Positions 39,543 to 49,013 of a DNA stretch of 64,000 nt are shown here, in pieces. The notes beneath the pieces are model-generated. The model saw only the letters and a program-made list of their open reading frames with translations. It had not been told where the DNA came from and made no database searches. Every line of letters starts with the position of its first letter. Within the stretch, counting starts at the first letter, position 1. The stretch comes from Microvirga soli (GTDB taxonomy: Bacteria; Pseudomonadota; Alphaproteobacteria; Rhizobiales; Beijerinckiaceae). Where the stretch lies: positions 62,001 through 126,000 of the forward strand of contig NZ_JAERQE010000007.1 in NCBI RefSeq assembly GCF_016734765.1, read 5' to 3'. A program made the position numbers and the translations under genes.

Positions 39543-41474
39543 TCAGGCCACGCGGGCCTCCCGCCTGAGGTCTGCCAGGCTATGCACCAGGTCGCGCGCC
39601 GGTCTCGGACGGCCGAAATAGTAGCCTTGCGCATCGGTGCACCCGGCTGCCTGGATCTGGCGCAGCTGCTCCTCCGTCTCCACGCCTTCGGCCACGGTCG
39701 GCATGCCGAGGCTGCTGCCCAGATTGGCCACGGACTGCACGATGGCGAGACAATCCGATCGCTGGGACATTTCCCGCACGAACGATTGATCGATCTTGAT
39801 CTTGTCGAACGGGAAGCTGCGCAGGTAGCTGAGCGATGAATAGCCGGTGCCGAAATCGTCCATGGCGATGCGAACCCCGAGGTGGCGCAGCTGGTGCAGC
39901 ATGGAGACGGTCGTCTCATTATCCTGCAGAAGCACCGATTCGGTGATCTCCAGCTCCAGCCGGCCCGGAGCGAGCCCCGACTCCGCCAGGGCACGGCTGA
40001 CGCTCTGCACCAATCCCCTGTTGCGGAACTGTATGGGCGAGAGATTGACCGCCACATGGATGCTGCGAGGCCATCTTGCCGCTTCCTTGCAGGCCTGTTC
40101 GAGGATCCAATCGCCCAGGGGCACGATGAGGCCCGTGCCCTCGATCACCGGGATGAACTCCGCGGGCGGCACGAGCCCGCGCTCCGGGTGATGCCAGCGC
40201 AGGAGAGCCTCGTACCCGCTGATCTCGTTGTCATCGATGTTGATCTGAGGCTGGTAGAACAGCTCGAACTCACCGTTGGACATGGCCTTGCGAAGATCGA
40301 CCTCAAGCGCGCGGCGCGCCTGAAGCTGAACGTCCATGGTGGGTTCGAAGAAGCGGAATGTACCCCGCCCGTCGGCCTTGGCGTGATAGAGGGCCATGTC
40401 GGCATGCTTCAGGATCTGGCTCGGGGTGACATGCCCCTGAGGCAGCGCGATGCCGATGCTGGTGCCGATGAAGATTTCCTGTCCGTTGACGGTGAAAGGC
40501 GCCCGCAGGGCCTCGACGATCTTCGACGCCAGGGCAGCGCTTTCACCGGGCCTGCGAATTCCGGTCTGAAGGATTGCGAATTCGTCGCCACCGAACCGGG
40601 AGATCAGGTTACGGACCTGTCCTTCGCTCGCGGGAATGCACTTCCGAAGGCGTTCGGCCACGGCTTTGAGCAATTCGTCGCCTGTCTCGTGGCCGAAGGA
40701 ATCGTTCACGTCCTTGAAGTGGTCGAGATCCAGATAGGAGACCGCGATCGTGCGGCCGTTCGGTTTGAGGCCGGCAAGCGCGTGCTCCAGCTGGTTACGG
40801 AGAACGACGCGGTTGGGCAGGCCCGTGAGGGCATCCTGATGCGCCAGGACATGCAGATCCTGGTGAGCCCGCCCCAGCAGCCGGTTGTGCCTGTCGAGAA
40901 GGATGATCAGCGCAATCCCGATCAGAACGAGGCTGGCGGCAATGGCGGAGAAGAGCCAATGCAGGCGGATCAACTCCTGCTGATCCTTCTGAACGGTCTC
41001 CGACCCATAGATGAGCACGGTCGATGCGATCTGAGCCAGAACGCCATCGAATGGCTTCAGGCCGTCGATCACCTTCTGGACGTTGCCCGGCTGCTCCAGG
41101 TTCTGGATGAGCGGATCCATGCTCCCGAGCGTCTGCTCCAGTCGCGCCAGTACGGTCTGATGATCCGGATCCCGCTCGAGCAGAGCGTGGAAGTCACCCT
41201 CGTTCAGCTGCTTCACCCGGCCGGTGAGGATATCATAGCGAAGCGCCACCTCGTCCTTGTCCACGTCGCTTCCGGGTCTCTCGAATTCGGACAGCCGGTG
41301 CTCCAGACGGATGAATTCGGACGAGGCCTGACTGGCCTCCCAGGCCGGATTGTAGACGGCGATCTGGCGCAGCGCACCCTGGCGCTGGACGACCAGCACC
41401 GAGATGTAAACGGCGGCAATCAGGAAGCCCCCGATCACGAGGGCGATCACCGTTTTGAATGTGCGCAGCGACAA
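39543..41474 (-). CDS. membrane GGDEF-EAL protein
   Basis: The 643-residue protein starts with a signal-anchor helix (8-28) and a periplasmic helical sensor region of about 130 residues. A second helix follows (IAASLVLIGIALIILL, about 175-195). Then comes a GGDEF domain (about 215-375) with DALTGLPNR, FGGDEFAIL and the A-site spacing intact. The EAL domain (about 390-630) has ISGYEALLRWHHP, NLSPIQFR, EITESVLL, MDDFGTGYSS and KIDQSFV. It should be able to make and/or break cyclic di-GMP at the membrane. It lies 30 bp after the molybdopterin-fold gene, a recurrent pairing in proteobacteria. Confidence 0.94.
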   Translation of the reverse strand: MSLRTFKTVIALVIGGFLIAAVYISVLVVQRQGALRQIAVYNPAWEASQASSEFIRLEHRLSEFERPGSDVDKDEVALRYDILTGRVKQLNEGDFHALLERDPDHQTVLARLEQTLGSMDPLIQNLEQPGNVQKVIDGLKPFDGVLAQIASTVLIYGSETVQKDQQELIRLHWLFSAIAASLVLIGIALIILLDRHNRLLGRAHQDLHVLAHQDALTGLPNRVVLRNQLEHALAGLKPNGRTIAVSYLDLDHFKDVNDSFGHETGDELLKAVAERLRKCIPASEGQVRNLISRFGGDEFAILQTGIRRPGESAALASKIVEALRAPFTVNGQEIFIGTSIGIALPQGHVTPSQILKHADMALYHAKADGRGTFRFFEPTMDVQLQARRALEVDLRKAMSNGEFELFYQPQINIDDNEISGYEALLRWHHPERGLVPPAEFIPVIEGTGLIVPLGDWILEQACKEAARWPRSIHVAVNLSPIQFRNRGLVQSVSRALAESGLAPGRLELEITESVLLQDNETTVSMLHQLRHLGVRIAMDDFGTGYSSLSYLRSFPFDKIKIDQSFVREMSQRSDCLAIVQSVANLGSSLGMPTVAEGVETEEQLRQIQAAGCTDAQGYYFGRPRPARDLVHSLADLRREARVA

Positions 41475-41504
41475 TAGGAGGCCTCCGCCTCTGCCTGGAC
41501 TTGG

Positions 41505-42023
41505 CTATCGGACGTCGATCTTGGCAACCTGCCAAGCCGAACGTGCATAATAGGTCTGGCTCTTCAGGTCCGGGCTGCTGTCATAGGGATAAATGACGAA
41601 CAGGGGCCCCTTGTCGCGAACGGACATGTATTCGCCGTTGCGCTTGATAGCGAGGATCACGTTGAACTTCGCAAAATCGTCCATCGGAATTTCCGTGGTG
41701 TAGTCGTTCAGCGCGACCACGATGACCCGCTGCCCGGAGGCGCCGACCTGCTTCATCAGCTTGTCGAGCGGAACACCCTCGAACTTGACCTTGCCCTCAT
41801 GCCAGGGCGTCGTGGTCTCGATCGTCACCAAGCCCATGGTTTCCAGCATCTTCCGGTCGAACTGCGCCGTGTTGTCCTTGTTGGTCACGGAGATCTTGCC
41901 CGAGATCGTCAGGATCGGCCTCTCGGTCGGCATGGCCAGCGAAGCCGCATATGCGGCGCCCACGAAAGCGGTCAGAGCGAGCAGCGCTGCCACCAAGCCG
42001 GTCTTCACCTTGGCGCGAAACAT
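41505..42023 (-). CDS. periplasmic oxidoreductase molybdopterin-binding-like protein
   Basis: This 172-residue protein has a signal peptide (TGLVAALLALTAFVGAAYA) followed by the SUOX-type fold: TISGKISVTNKDNTAQFDRK, a VKFEGVPLDKLMKQVGA strand-helix, and the family end FVIYPYDSSPDL. The Cys that would bind the cofactor in sulfite oxidases is not evident, so cofactor binding is doubtful. It is probably the ligand-binding partner of the GGDEF-EAL protein encoded 30 bp downstream; this inference rests only on gene order. Confidence 0.75.
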   Translation of the reverse strand: MFRAKVKTGLVAALLALTAFVGAAYAASLAMPTERPILTISGKISVTNKDNTAQFDRKMLETMGLVTIETTTPWHEGKVKFEGVPLDKLMKQVGASGQRVIVVALNDYTTEIPMDDFAKFNVILAIKRNGEYMSVRDKGPLFVIYPYDSSPDLKSQTYYARSAWQVAKIDVR

Positions 42024-42227
42024 GGGAAACCCCTACACAAGAAATAATCCAAACACATGAAACCGATTAACTTAAGCAAAGTCTTACACAACTCTGCAAT
42101 GGAAGCAAAAAAACAACGACAACAATATTACGATTGATGAAGCCTTACTTCCGGGAGGCCTGACCTTCTACACGGACCCACGGCTGATCGCTTGGGGCGC
42201 AACGCCGCAAAAGGCGATCGCCATCCT

Positions 42228-42264
42228 CCAAAAAGAGAGCCGCCCTGAAGAAATCAGGGCGGCT
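42228..42264 (-). terminator. rho-independent terminator, minus strand
   Basis: AGCCGCCCTGA and TCAGGGCGGCT form an 11-bp perfect stem with a five-base loop; on the minus strand it is followed by CTCTTTTTGG. It ends the transcript of the ring-cleaving dioxygenase gene. Confidence 0.85.
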
Positions 42265-42298
42265 TGCAGCATTCGATGGAAGCGGTGAAATCCAGGCG

Positions 42299-43237
42299 TT
42301 AGAGCGGCTTGAGACCTGCCTCGATCTCAGCCCGGCGCGGCTCCAGGAAGGGCGGCAGGGCGAGACGCTCGCCGAGCTTGTCCATGGGCTCGTCGGTGGC
42401 AAAGCCCGGACCGTCGGTGGCGATCTCGAACAGGATGCCGTTGGGCTCACGGAAGTAGAGGCTTTGGAAGTAGTAGCGATCGACCGGGCCGCTCGACGGC
42501 GCCCTTAAAGATTGCAGACGCTCCCAGCATTCCTGATACGTGCGCTCGTCCGGCGTGCGGAAGGCCACGTGGTGCACGCCGCCCGCACCCTGACGGGCTG
42601 GGGCAACACCGGGCTCCACGGCCACATGCAGCTCCGCAGCAGGGCCGCCCGCGCCCATCTCGAACACGTGGACCAGCGTATCGCCGACGCGATACTCCCG
42701 AACCGCCCGCATATCCATGGCCTCGGTCAGGACGCGGGCCGTGCGCTCCAGCTTCGGCACGCTGATCCGGATCGGGCCTAAGCCCCGGATCTGGTGCTCG
42801 GCCGGCACGGGGCTGCGCTCCCACGGATGGGCCTCGCCCTGCCCGCCGTCGTCGACAAGGCTCAGGCGCTGGCCTTCGAAATCCTCGAAGTCGAGGGACA
42901 GGCGGCCGTCACGCTCGACGATCTCGTCGCTGCGCATGTTGAGGCTGTCGAAGCGCTCCTTCCACCAGGCGAGAGCCTTCTCGCCGTTCACGCGCAGGGC
43001 CGTCTGGGCGATGCTGTGCGTGCCGCGCCGCTCGCGCTCCACCGGCCAGTCGAAGAAGGTGATATCCGTGCCGGGAGAGGCTTTCGCATCGGCGTAGAAC
43101 AGATGGTAAGCGCTCACATCGTCCTGGTTGACCGTCTTCTTCACGAGCCGCAGGCCGAGATTCTGGGTGTAGAAGGCGTGATTGCCCCGCGCGTCCGCCG
43201 TGACGGCGGTGAGATGGTGAATTCCGGTCAGCTTCAT
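42299..43237 (-). CDS. ring-cleaving dioxygenase of the VOC superfamily
   Basis: The start at 43237 gives 312 residues; the frame is open further upstream, into an intergenic hairpin. Two VOC modules are seen. The first starts [20 protein letters not shown] (metal His) and contains [20 protein letters not shown] and TDITFFDWP. The second has [13 protein letters not shown] and [19 protein letters not shown] (metal His and Glu). This is the linE/PcpA/MhqO-like hydroquinone or catechol dioxygenase group. The enzyme should cleave an aromatic ring using Fe(II) or Mn(II). It appears to be a single gene with its own terminator at 42228-42264. Confidence 0.92.
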   Translation of the reverse strand: MKLTGIHHLTAVTADARGNHAFYTQNLGLRLVKKTVNQDDVSAYHLFYADAKASPGTDITFFDWPVERERRGTHSIAQTALRVNGEKALAWWKERFDSLNMRSDEIVERDGRLSLDFEDFEGQRLSLVDDGGQGEAHPWERSPVPAEHQIRGLGPIRISVPKLERTARVLTEAMDMRAVREYRVGDTLVHVFEMGAGGPAAELHVAVEPGVAPARQGAGGVHHVAFRTPDERTYQECWERLQSLRAPSSGPVDRYYFQSLYFREPNGILFEIATDGPGFATDEPMDKLGERLALPPFLEPRRAEIEAGLKPL

Positions 43238-43322
43238 GGCGCTCTCCAATCCTGTGACGGATAGATAAGCCGGCATTCCCACTGGGGCGAGCCCACCGCC
43301 CGCCAAGCCGACTTTGCTGAAA

Positions 43323-43355
43323 TGCAAAAACGCTCCAGCTACGGGCTGGAGCGTT
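43323..43355 (-). terminator. rho-independent terminator, minus strand
   Basis: AACGCTCCAG and CTGGAGCGTT are separated by a seven-base loop. On the minus strand the stem is followed by TTTTTGCATT. It lies between the amidohydrolase stop and the dioxygenase start. Confidence 0.85.
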
Positions 43356-43379
43356 TGCAGGATTGAATGCTTCTGAGCC

Positions 43380-44816
43380 TCAGGCTGCCTTGGCGCGCAG
43401 ATCGTCCGGCGTGACGTCATCCGGAATCGGGCAGCGATAGGCCCGCCCGCCGGTGCGCTCCCGCAGCTCCGCCTTGGCGCGGGCGACGAGGTCGGGGTTG
43501 CGTAAGACATCGGCGGCGGTGGCCGCCATGGCCTTGGCGGCGAGCACCATGCCTTTGTGAGCAGCCGGCAGATTGCCCTGCGTGACGAGCTGCCAGGTGT
43601 GGAACGGGGTGCCGATGGCAAAGCACGCCGTGTGGCACTGCACGGTGGGCACGATCCAGCTGACATCGCCCACATCGGTGGTGCCCATCATCACCTCCTC
43701 GCGGGTCGGCATGGTAAGCACGCCGTCGTGCAGCACCTTGGTCTTGAGGGACATGTCATGCGGCTTCACGCTTGCGAGAATCTCCTCCTCGGTCAGGGCC
43801 GATTTCTGAAGCCGTTCCGCAAAGGCGAAATCGGACTCGTCGAAAGCAGGCGGGCCCAGGCGGCGCATGTTTTCGTACATGGCCTCCTGCAGCGCCCTGT
43901 TGGGCACGACATTCGAGGTGGCGTCCGTGATCTGCACGGACACCGATGTCTCCGTCATCAGCGCGGCGCCCTCGGCGATCTTCTTCACGCGCTCGAACAG
44001 GCGTTCCGCGTCGGGCAGGTGCGGCGAGCGCACGAGATAGAGCGATTCCGCATAAGCCTGCACCACGTTGGGCGCATCACCGCCGGTGTTGGTGATGGCG
44101 TAGTGCACGCGCGCATCCGAGGGCATGTGCTCGCGCATGTAGTTCACGCCCACATTCATGAGCTCCACCGCATCGAGCGCCGAGCGGCCCACATGGGGCG
44201 CGGCGGCGGCATGCGCGGCCCGGCCCCGGAAGCGGAAATAGGCCTGGATGCAGGCGAGCGACGAGGTGGTCGAGACCTCGTTGATCACGTTCGGGTGCCA
44301 GCAGAAGGCGGCGTCGAGGTCATCGAACAGGCCGGCGCGGGCCATGAAGGTTTTGCCCGAGCCGCTCTCCTCGGCCGGGCAGCCGTAATAGCGGACGGTG
44401 CCGGCGATGCCCTCGGCCTCAAGCGCATCCTTGAGGGCGACGGCGGCGAGCGCGGATCCTGCTCCCAGAAGGTTGTGGCCGCAGCCATGGCCCGGCGCGC
44501 CTCTCACCGTCGGCTTGTGCTCGGCGAGGCCAGAGACCTGCGCCAGATCGGGCAAAGCATCGAACTCACCGAGGATCCCCACGACAGGGCCGCCGGAGCC
44601 CCATTCGGCTACGAAGGCGGTGGCCATGCCGCCGACATTCGGCGTGATGCGAAAGCCCTCGCGCTCCAGGATAGCGATCTGCTCAGCGACCGACTGGTGC
44701 TCTTCGAAGGCAAGTTCCGGCGTGGCCCAGATGCGGTCGCTCAAGCCGCAGTAATCCTCGGCTTTGGCATCGACGTGGCGGGCTATGACTTCAAGGCTCA
44801 GGCGGTCGTTATGCAT
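43380..44816 (-). CDS. M20-family amidohydrolase/peptidase, AbgB-like
   Basis: The start is taken at 44816 (478 aa); a Met at 44864 is also possible and no good ribosome site distinguishes them. The protein is an M20 peptidase with [34 protein letters not shown] (metal ligands), [12 protein letters not shown] (catalytic Glu) and [10 protein letters not shown]. The C-terminal half has [12 protein letters not shown] and [15 protein letters not shown]. It is closest to p-aminobenzoyl-glutamate hydrolase subunit B and related amidohydrolases that cut amide bonds of N-acyl amino acids. An ABC exporter gene lies upstream after a repeat. Confidence 0.9.
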   Translation of the reverse strand: MHNDRLSLEVIARHVDAKAEDYCGLSDRIWATPELAFEEHQSVAEQIAILEREGFRITPNVGGMATAFVAEWGSGGPVVGILGEFDALPDLAQVSGLAEHKPTVRGAPGHGCGHNLLGAGSALAAVALKDALEAEGIAGTVRYYGCPAEESGSGKTFMARAGLFDDLDAAFCWHPNVINEVSTTSSLACIQAYFRFRGRAAHAAAAPHVGRSALDAVELMNVGVNYMREHMPSDARVHYAITNTGGDAPNVVQAYAESLYLVRSPHLPDAERLFERVKKIAEGAALMTETSVSVQITDATSNVVPNRALQEAMYENMRRLGPPAFDESDFAFAERLQKSALTEEEILASVKPHDMSLKTKVLHDGVLTMPTREEVMMGTTDVGDVSWIVPTVQCHTACFAIGTPFHTWQLVTQGNLPAAHKGMVLAAKAMAATAADVLRNPDLVARAKAELRERTGGRAYRCPIPDDVTPDDLRAKAA

Positions 44817-44895
44817 GATGGAATGACAACTCGGGATGGTGGGAATGGCGCGACCATAATCCATGAGCGCGCTGATGTGAAAGTCAGTCTCCTTT

Positions 44896-45016
44896 CCCTC
44901 CCCCTTGTGGGGAGGGGTGGCCGCGGCAGCGGCCGGGGTGGGGGTGTGGGCGATAGCCTATGAAGGTGTGGCGCCGGCACCCCCACCTCCTACTCCTCCC
45001 CACAAGGGGGAGGAGA
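44896..45016. repeat. 121-bp repeat element with inverted CTCCCCCTTGTGGGGAGG ends
   Basis: The left end CCTCCCCCTTGTGGGGAG and the right end CTCCTCCCCACAAGGGGGAG are inverted copies. The middle is GC-rich with a further short palindrome. No ORF is convincing. It occupies most of the gap between the amidohydrolase and ABC exporter genes. The design fits a REP/MITE-like intergenic element. Confidence 0.75.
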
Positions 45017-45036
45017 GTAGCGTGGCGCTCTACTAT

Positions 45037-46890
45037 TTAAACCGTCTCGCCCTTGTTCTCCCGCCGCGGCGCGAGGAACCCGCCGGACTGGCGCGACCAG
45101 AGGCCGGCATAGAGGCCGCCGTTCTCCAGAAGCTCTGCGTGGGTGCCCTCCTCGACGATCCGGGCTTCGTCCATGACGATGAGGCGGTCCATGAGCTGCA
45201 GGGTCGAGAGACGATGCGCGATGGCGATCACCGTCTTGCCTTCCATCAATGTGGCGAGCGATTCCTGGATCGCCGCCTCGACCTCGGAGTCGAGCGCCGA
45301 GGTCGCCTCGTCCAGGATCAGGATCGGCGCATCCTTCAGGATCACGCGGGCAATCGCAATGCGCTGCCTCTGTCCCCCGGAGAGCTTCACGCCGCGCTCG
45401 CCCACATGGGCGTCGAAACCGCGCCGCCCGCGCCCGTCGACGAGGCGCTCGATAAAGTCGGTGGCATGGGCCTGGCGTGCGGCCTCACGCATCGCCTCCT
45501 CGTTGGCATCCGGTCGCCCGTAGAGGATGTTCTCGCGGATGGAACGATGCAGAAGCGACGTGTCCTGCGTGACCACGGAGATTTTTCCGCGCAGGCTCTC
45601 CTCCATCGCATCGGCGATGTCGTTTCCGTCGATGAGGATGCGACCTTCCTGCGGCTCGAAGAAACGCAGGAGCAGGTTGACCAGCGTGGTCTTGCCGACG
45701 CCGGAGCGCCCAACGAGGCCGATCTTCTCGCCGGGCCTCAAGGTGAGATCGAGCCGGTCGATCACCGTGTTGCCCTCGCCATAGGAGAAGGTGACATTCT
45801 CGAAGCGGATTTCGCCGCGCGGCACCGCCAGCGGCCGCGCATTCGGCTTGTCCTGCATGGTGAGCGGGCGCGAGATCGTCTTCATGCCCTCCTGCACCGT
45901 GCCCAGGTTCTCGAAGATGCCCATGACCTCGAAGGCCACCCAGCCGGACATGGAGACGATCTGCGTGGAGAGCAGCAGCGCCGTGGTCATGGTGCCCGCA
46001 TCGACCCGGTTTTCGCTGAAGAGCCACACGGCCACAGCGCCGGTGGCGACCAGAAAGACCGCGTTCAGAAAGGTGAGCCCCGCCACGTAAAGCGTGTTGA
46101 TGCGCTGCTGGCTCATGAAGGCGTCGTTGAGCCGGCTGTATCCCTCGCTGATGTACTCGTCCTCGTCCTTGCGGCGCCCGAACAGTTTTACCGTCATGAT
46201 GTTGGTAAAACTGTCCACCACCTTGCCGGTGACGGCGGAGCGCGCCTCGCTCGACACGCGCGAGCGTTTCTGGATGCGTGGCACGGAAAAGCCGAGCAGC
46301 GAGGCATAGAACACGAACCAGCCGGCCATGGGGATGGCGAGGCGCCAGTCCTGCGTGCCGAGGAGCCCGATGGAGGCCGCGCCGAAGATCAGGATCTGCC
46401 AGACCGCGCGGGCGACCGACAGAACCGTCTCGCGCAAGGGACGGCCCGTCTGCAGCACCCGGTTGGCGATGCGCCCGGCGAAATCCTCCTGGAAGAAGCC
46501 CAGGGGCTGGCGCACCACGTGCCAGTAGTTCTGCCAGTGCACCATGGCGGTGAAGGAGACGGCGAGCGAATGGTTGACCAGCAGCCGGAACAGGATCGTC
46601 CCCACGGGCCGCACCAGAAGGATGATCGCCGCCATGGCGATCAGCAGCGGCCCGGCCTCATCGAAGATGCCTTCCGGGGAGGTGTGCGACAGCGCGTTCA
46701 CCAGACGCCCGATGAGCCAGGGGATCAGCGCCTCGAAGATCGCGAGCACGAAGCCCAGCGCGAACAGGGCGGCAAACAAGCCCTTCGCCTGCTTGATGAA
46801 GTGCCAGTAGAAACCCCAGAGCGTATCCGGCGGCGATTCCTCGGGCGGCTTCTTCCTGAAATCGATGCGGGTTTCGAAAAAGCGGAACAT
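45037..46890 (-). CDS. ABC-type exporter, fused membrane and ATPase domains
   Basis: The ATG at 46890 gives 617 residues (a GTG at 46893 overlaps). An N-terminal six-helix transmembrane domain (about 40-330) is followed by an ABC ATPase domain with Walker A GRSGVGKTTL, Q-loop SVVTQDTSLLHRS, signature LSGGQRQRIAIARVIL, Walker B ILILDEATSALD and the H-loop AHRLSTLQ. It is an MsbA-like homodimeric exporter of lipids, drugs or peptides; the substrate is unknown. A repeat element follows its 3' end. Confidence 0.93.
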   Translation of the reverse strand: MFRFFETRIDFRKKPPEESPPDTLWGFYWHFIKQAKGLFAALFALGFVLAIFEALIPWLIGRLVNALSHTSPEGIFDEAGPLLIAMAAIILLVRPVGTILFRLLVNHSLAVSFTAMVHWQNYWHVVRQPLGFFQEDFAGRIANRVLQTGRPLRETVLSVARAVWQILIFGAASIGLLGTQDWRLAIPMAGWFVFYASLLGFSVPRIQKRSRVSSEARSAVTGKVVDSFTNIMTVKLFGRRKDEDEYISEGYSRLNDAFMSQQRINTLYVAGLTFLNAVFLVATGAVAVWLFSENRVDAGTMTTALLLSTQIVSMSGWVAFEVMGIFENLGTVQEGMKTISRPLTMQDKPNARPLAVPRGEIRFENVTFSYGEGNTVIDRLDLTLRPGEKIGLVGRSGVGKTTLVNLLLRFFEPQEGRILIDGNDIADAMEESLRGKISVVTQDTSLLHRSIRENILYGRPDANEEAMREAARQAHATDFIERLVDGRGRRGFDAHVGERGVKLSGGQRQRIAIARVILKDAPILILDEATSALDSEVEAAIQESLATLMEGKTVIAIAHRLSTLQLMDRLIVMDEARIVEEGTHAELLENGGLYAGLWSRQSGGFLAPRRENKGETV

Positions 46891-47020
46891 CACGGCCTGC
46901 GTACGTTTCAGCCCGAATCAAACGGGCCAGCGGCCGGAATAATGCAACATTCTTTGTCGCGGTAAGGGCAATAGCTGTAGGTTGAGGACTTATGACATGA
47001 GGCAGGGCCTATTGGCCCAG

Positions 47021-48103
47021 CTATGCCCCAGGAAGAAGGACTGTAAACGTCACCTCACTTTGGTGGATGCCGTTAATCTCACCCTTCGAAGCGCCAACGC
47101 TAAGTTCGATCTTGCCTCCGAAGCCGTCCTCGACGAGCCGTTTCAGGAGGAAGAGTCCGATACCCGAGCCACCTATGCCACTGCGCCGAGCCATGTGTCC
47201 TCGAAAATCCTGCTGAAACACCTTATCAAGCTCTTCCTTCTCTATTGCTGGACCGGTATTTGTTATGGTTGCTTTGATGTTGGGACCAACATCGTTAACA
47301 TTAACAAGAATTGACTCACCCTGCGGAGAGTACTTCACAGCATTGTCGAGAAGGAGATAAGCTGCAAGATCCAATAGGTTGCGCGGTCCTAAAGTGCTAT
47401 TGTAGCTATTTCCATTAAGAGTAATCAAATTTTTGTTTCTTGATGCTTTAGACCTAAATGACCTGCACATTTTGTCGAACTTGCGGAATGCGTGAACCTC
47501 ACCAACATCTTGCTCAGATAGTGATTCATCAAAATAGTAGTTGATGAAATCCATTCTGGCGGAGAGAATCTGGGACATTGCGACGATATTGCCTGCTAGC
47601 TCCACTTCTCTCCAGTGGCTGTCCTCTCGTTTATCGATAGCGCCCTGCAACTCAATGGCGGCGTGGTACAGGCCACTATTGATCCCCCTGATCTCATGAA
47701 TGTTCTGGCGGCTGATCTCGTCGAAACGGTCTACTGTGTCCCGTTGGGCCATCAGGACATCATTGACATGCCTCTCAACGTGCTTCTGTTCACTGCGGAT
47801 TGTAAGTCCATCTGACTTGCCTGATGCGGTGCTTATCCCAGCAACCTTAAGGCCAGGAAGGATAAGTCTTCCGGCAGCGCCAATGCTTGAACTGCCAGCT
47901 GACAGTTCTCTGACGAACACAGCGTACCCCAAGGGGCATTTGTGCCACCCCTCTCTCCGCAAAGAGGAGTAGAAGTCAAGTTCGCGACTGTCCTTTGCCG
48001 GTCCAGGTAGGTCGAAAAGTGATCCTTTCCCGAAATCGATGAGATTGCCCGACAGATCATAGATGAACCAAGGAAACGCTATAGCTCTTAGAATAGGCAT
48101 CAT
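47021..48103 (-). CDS. sensor histidine kinase-like protein
   Basis: The ATG at 48103, one base after the receiver-gene stop, gives 360 residues; a TTG at 48115 would overlap. No membrane helix is seen. The first 110 residues include CPLGYAVFVRELSAGSSSIG. A dimerisation helix with NIHEIRGINSGLYHAAIELQ provides a possible phosphoryl His at about 138. The HATPase domain (about 240-355) has LLLDNAVKYSP (N box) and GGSGIGLFLLKRL (G2 box), while the G1 box reads ITNTGPAI. It is a soluble kinase, presumably paired with the adjacent receiver protein. Base composition is visibly poorer in G+C than neighbours. Confidence 0.8.
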   Translation of the reverse strand: MMPILRAIAFPWFIYDLSGNLIDFGKGSLFDLPGPAKDSRELDFYSSLRREGWHKCPLGYAVFVRELSAGSSSIGAAGRLILPGLKVAGISTASGKSDGLTIRSEQKHVERHVNDVLMAQRDTVDRFDEISRQNIHEIRGINSGLYHAAIELQGAIDKREDSHWREVELAGNIVAMSQILSARMDFINYYFDESLSEQDVGEVHAFRKFDKMCRSFRSKASRNKNLITLNGNSYNSTLGPRNLLDLAAYLLLDNAVKYSPQGESILVNVNDVGPNIKATITNTGPAIEKEELDKVFQQDFRGHMARRSGIGGSGIGLFLLKRLVEDGFGGKIELSVGASKGEINGIHQSEVTFTVLLPGA

Positions 48104-48104
48104 C

Positions 48105-48812
48105 TTAGCCAACAAGCGCCTTGAAGATTAGAGAAGCTACAAATCCTTGAATGACACCCCGAAGATCTTGGGTAAGGCTAAGTCCACTTGCGGCGCTAAC
48201 TAGATTTTCGCGAGCCTTATCTCCATCAACTTCAAGGCCAGCAACATATGCACTTTCGAGCTTTGCCAGCTGCAAAGGCGTGAGACCAGCATCGAGCATT
48301 CTCTTGCGGAATTCTTTCCATACACGCACTGGATCGGTGACTTTATCAACAGCCTGATCTAACGCGGTCAACCACTGATCAATGTCAGCGTCCTTTTTAA
48401 GGAAGTAGTCTGCGCTTTGCTGCGCAACACGGGTCATTGTCTTGTTTTTGGCGATCCCAGTATAGGCAATAACCACCTTGTCAGGGTAATGGGTCTTTAT
48501 CTCCCTAATAAGATGAGCGCCCTGATTCTCTTCACTTAATTGGGTTCCCACGCCTTGAAGATCGCAGAGTATCACGGGATAACGCTCTATTTCTGCGAGT
48601 GTCTTCACATCCCGAACATGAGTAATCTGATAACCATGATTCTGGAGATTATTGCCAGGCTCGAAGGGCTGATCATCAATAACGACAATTGGCACCACTT
48701 TTCGTAGGTGGAGCTTGCCTTTCTGAGCTCGCTTCACACTGATTGAGGCTTCTATGTCGTTAATCGTCCTATAGCCAACGTCCTGCGAACGTTTCCCAAA
48801 CAGACCCAACAT
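48105..48812 (-). CDS. response-regulator receiver protein with C-terminal helical region
   Basis: GGAGGAG six bases before the ATG sets the start at 48812 (235 aa). After a 40-residue N-terminus, the receiver-like domain has IVVIDDQPFEPG (acidic pair), phospho-acceptor Asp in VILCDLQGVGTQ, Thr in VIAYTGIAKN and Lys in DYFLKKDADI. That is all four positions expected for phosphorylation. The last about 80 residues are helical with no DNA-binding motif. It is co-transcribed with the histidine kinase, which starts one base after its stop. The unusual low GC content of the pair suggests transfer from elsewhere. Confidence 0.8.
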   Translation of the reverse strand: MLGLFGKRSQDVGYRTINDIEASISVKRAQKGKLHLRKVVPIVVIDDQPFEPGNNLQNHGYQITHVRDVKTLAEIERYPVILCDLQGVGTQLSEENQGAHLIREIKTHYPDKVVIAYTGIAKNKTMTRVAQQSADYFLKKDADIDQWLTALDQAVDKVTDPVRVWKEFRKRMLDAGLTPLQLAKLESAYVAGLEVDGDKARENLVSAASGLSLTQDLRGVIQGFVASLIFKALVG

Positions 48813-49013
48813 CACGCTCCTCCAGAGCATTTGAGCTCGTAAGAACAAGAAAGACGGAAAGCAACCGTGACAATAGCTTTCCGGCTTCCACCGTGAGAAG
48901 CCCTGACGGAAGGATTGTGGATGCTGGGTACGCATATTAAGCATCGAAATGATAAGCTACTGACATATTTATTATATATGAGGTTTATGAGAATTGGCGG
49001 AGGGAGCGGGAAC

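Noticed and set aside
39882..41477. Plus-strand frame of 531 codons
   Set aside because: It is antisense to the GGDEF-EAL gene, which has all catalytic motifs.
44905..46965. Plus-strand frame of 686 codons
   Set aside because: It is antisense to the ABC exporter, with no recognisable domain.
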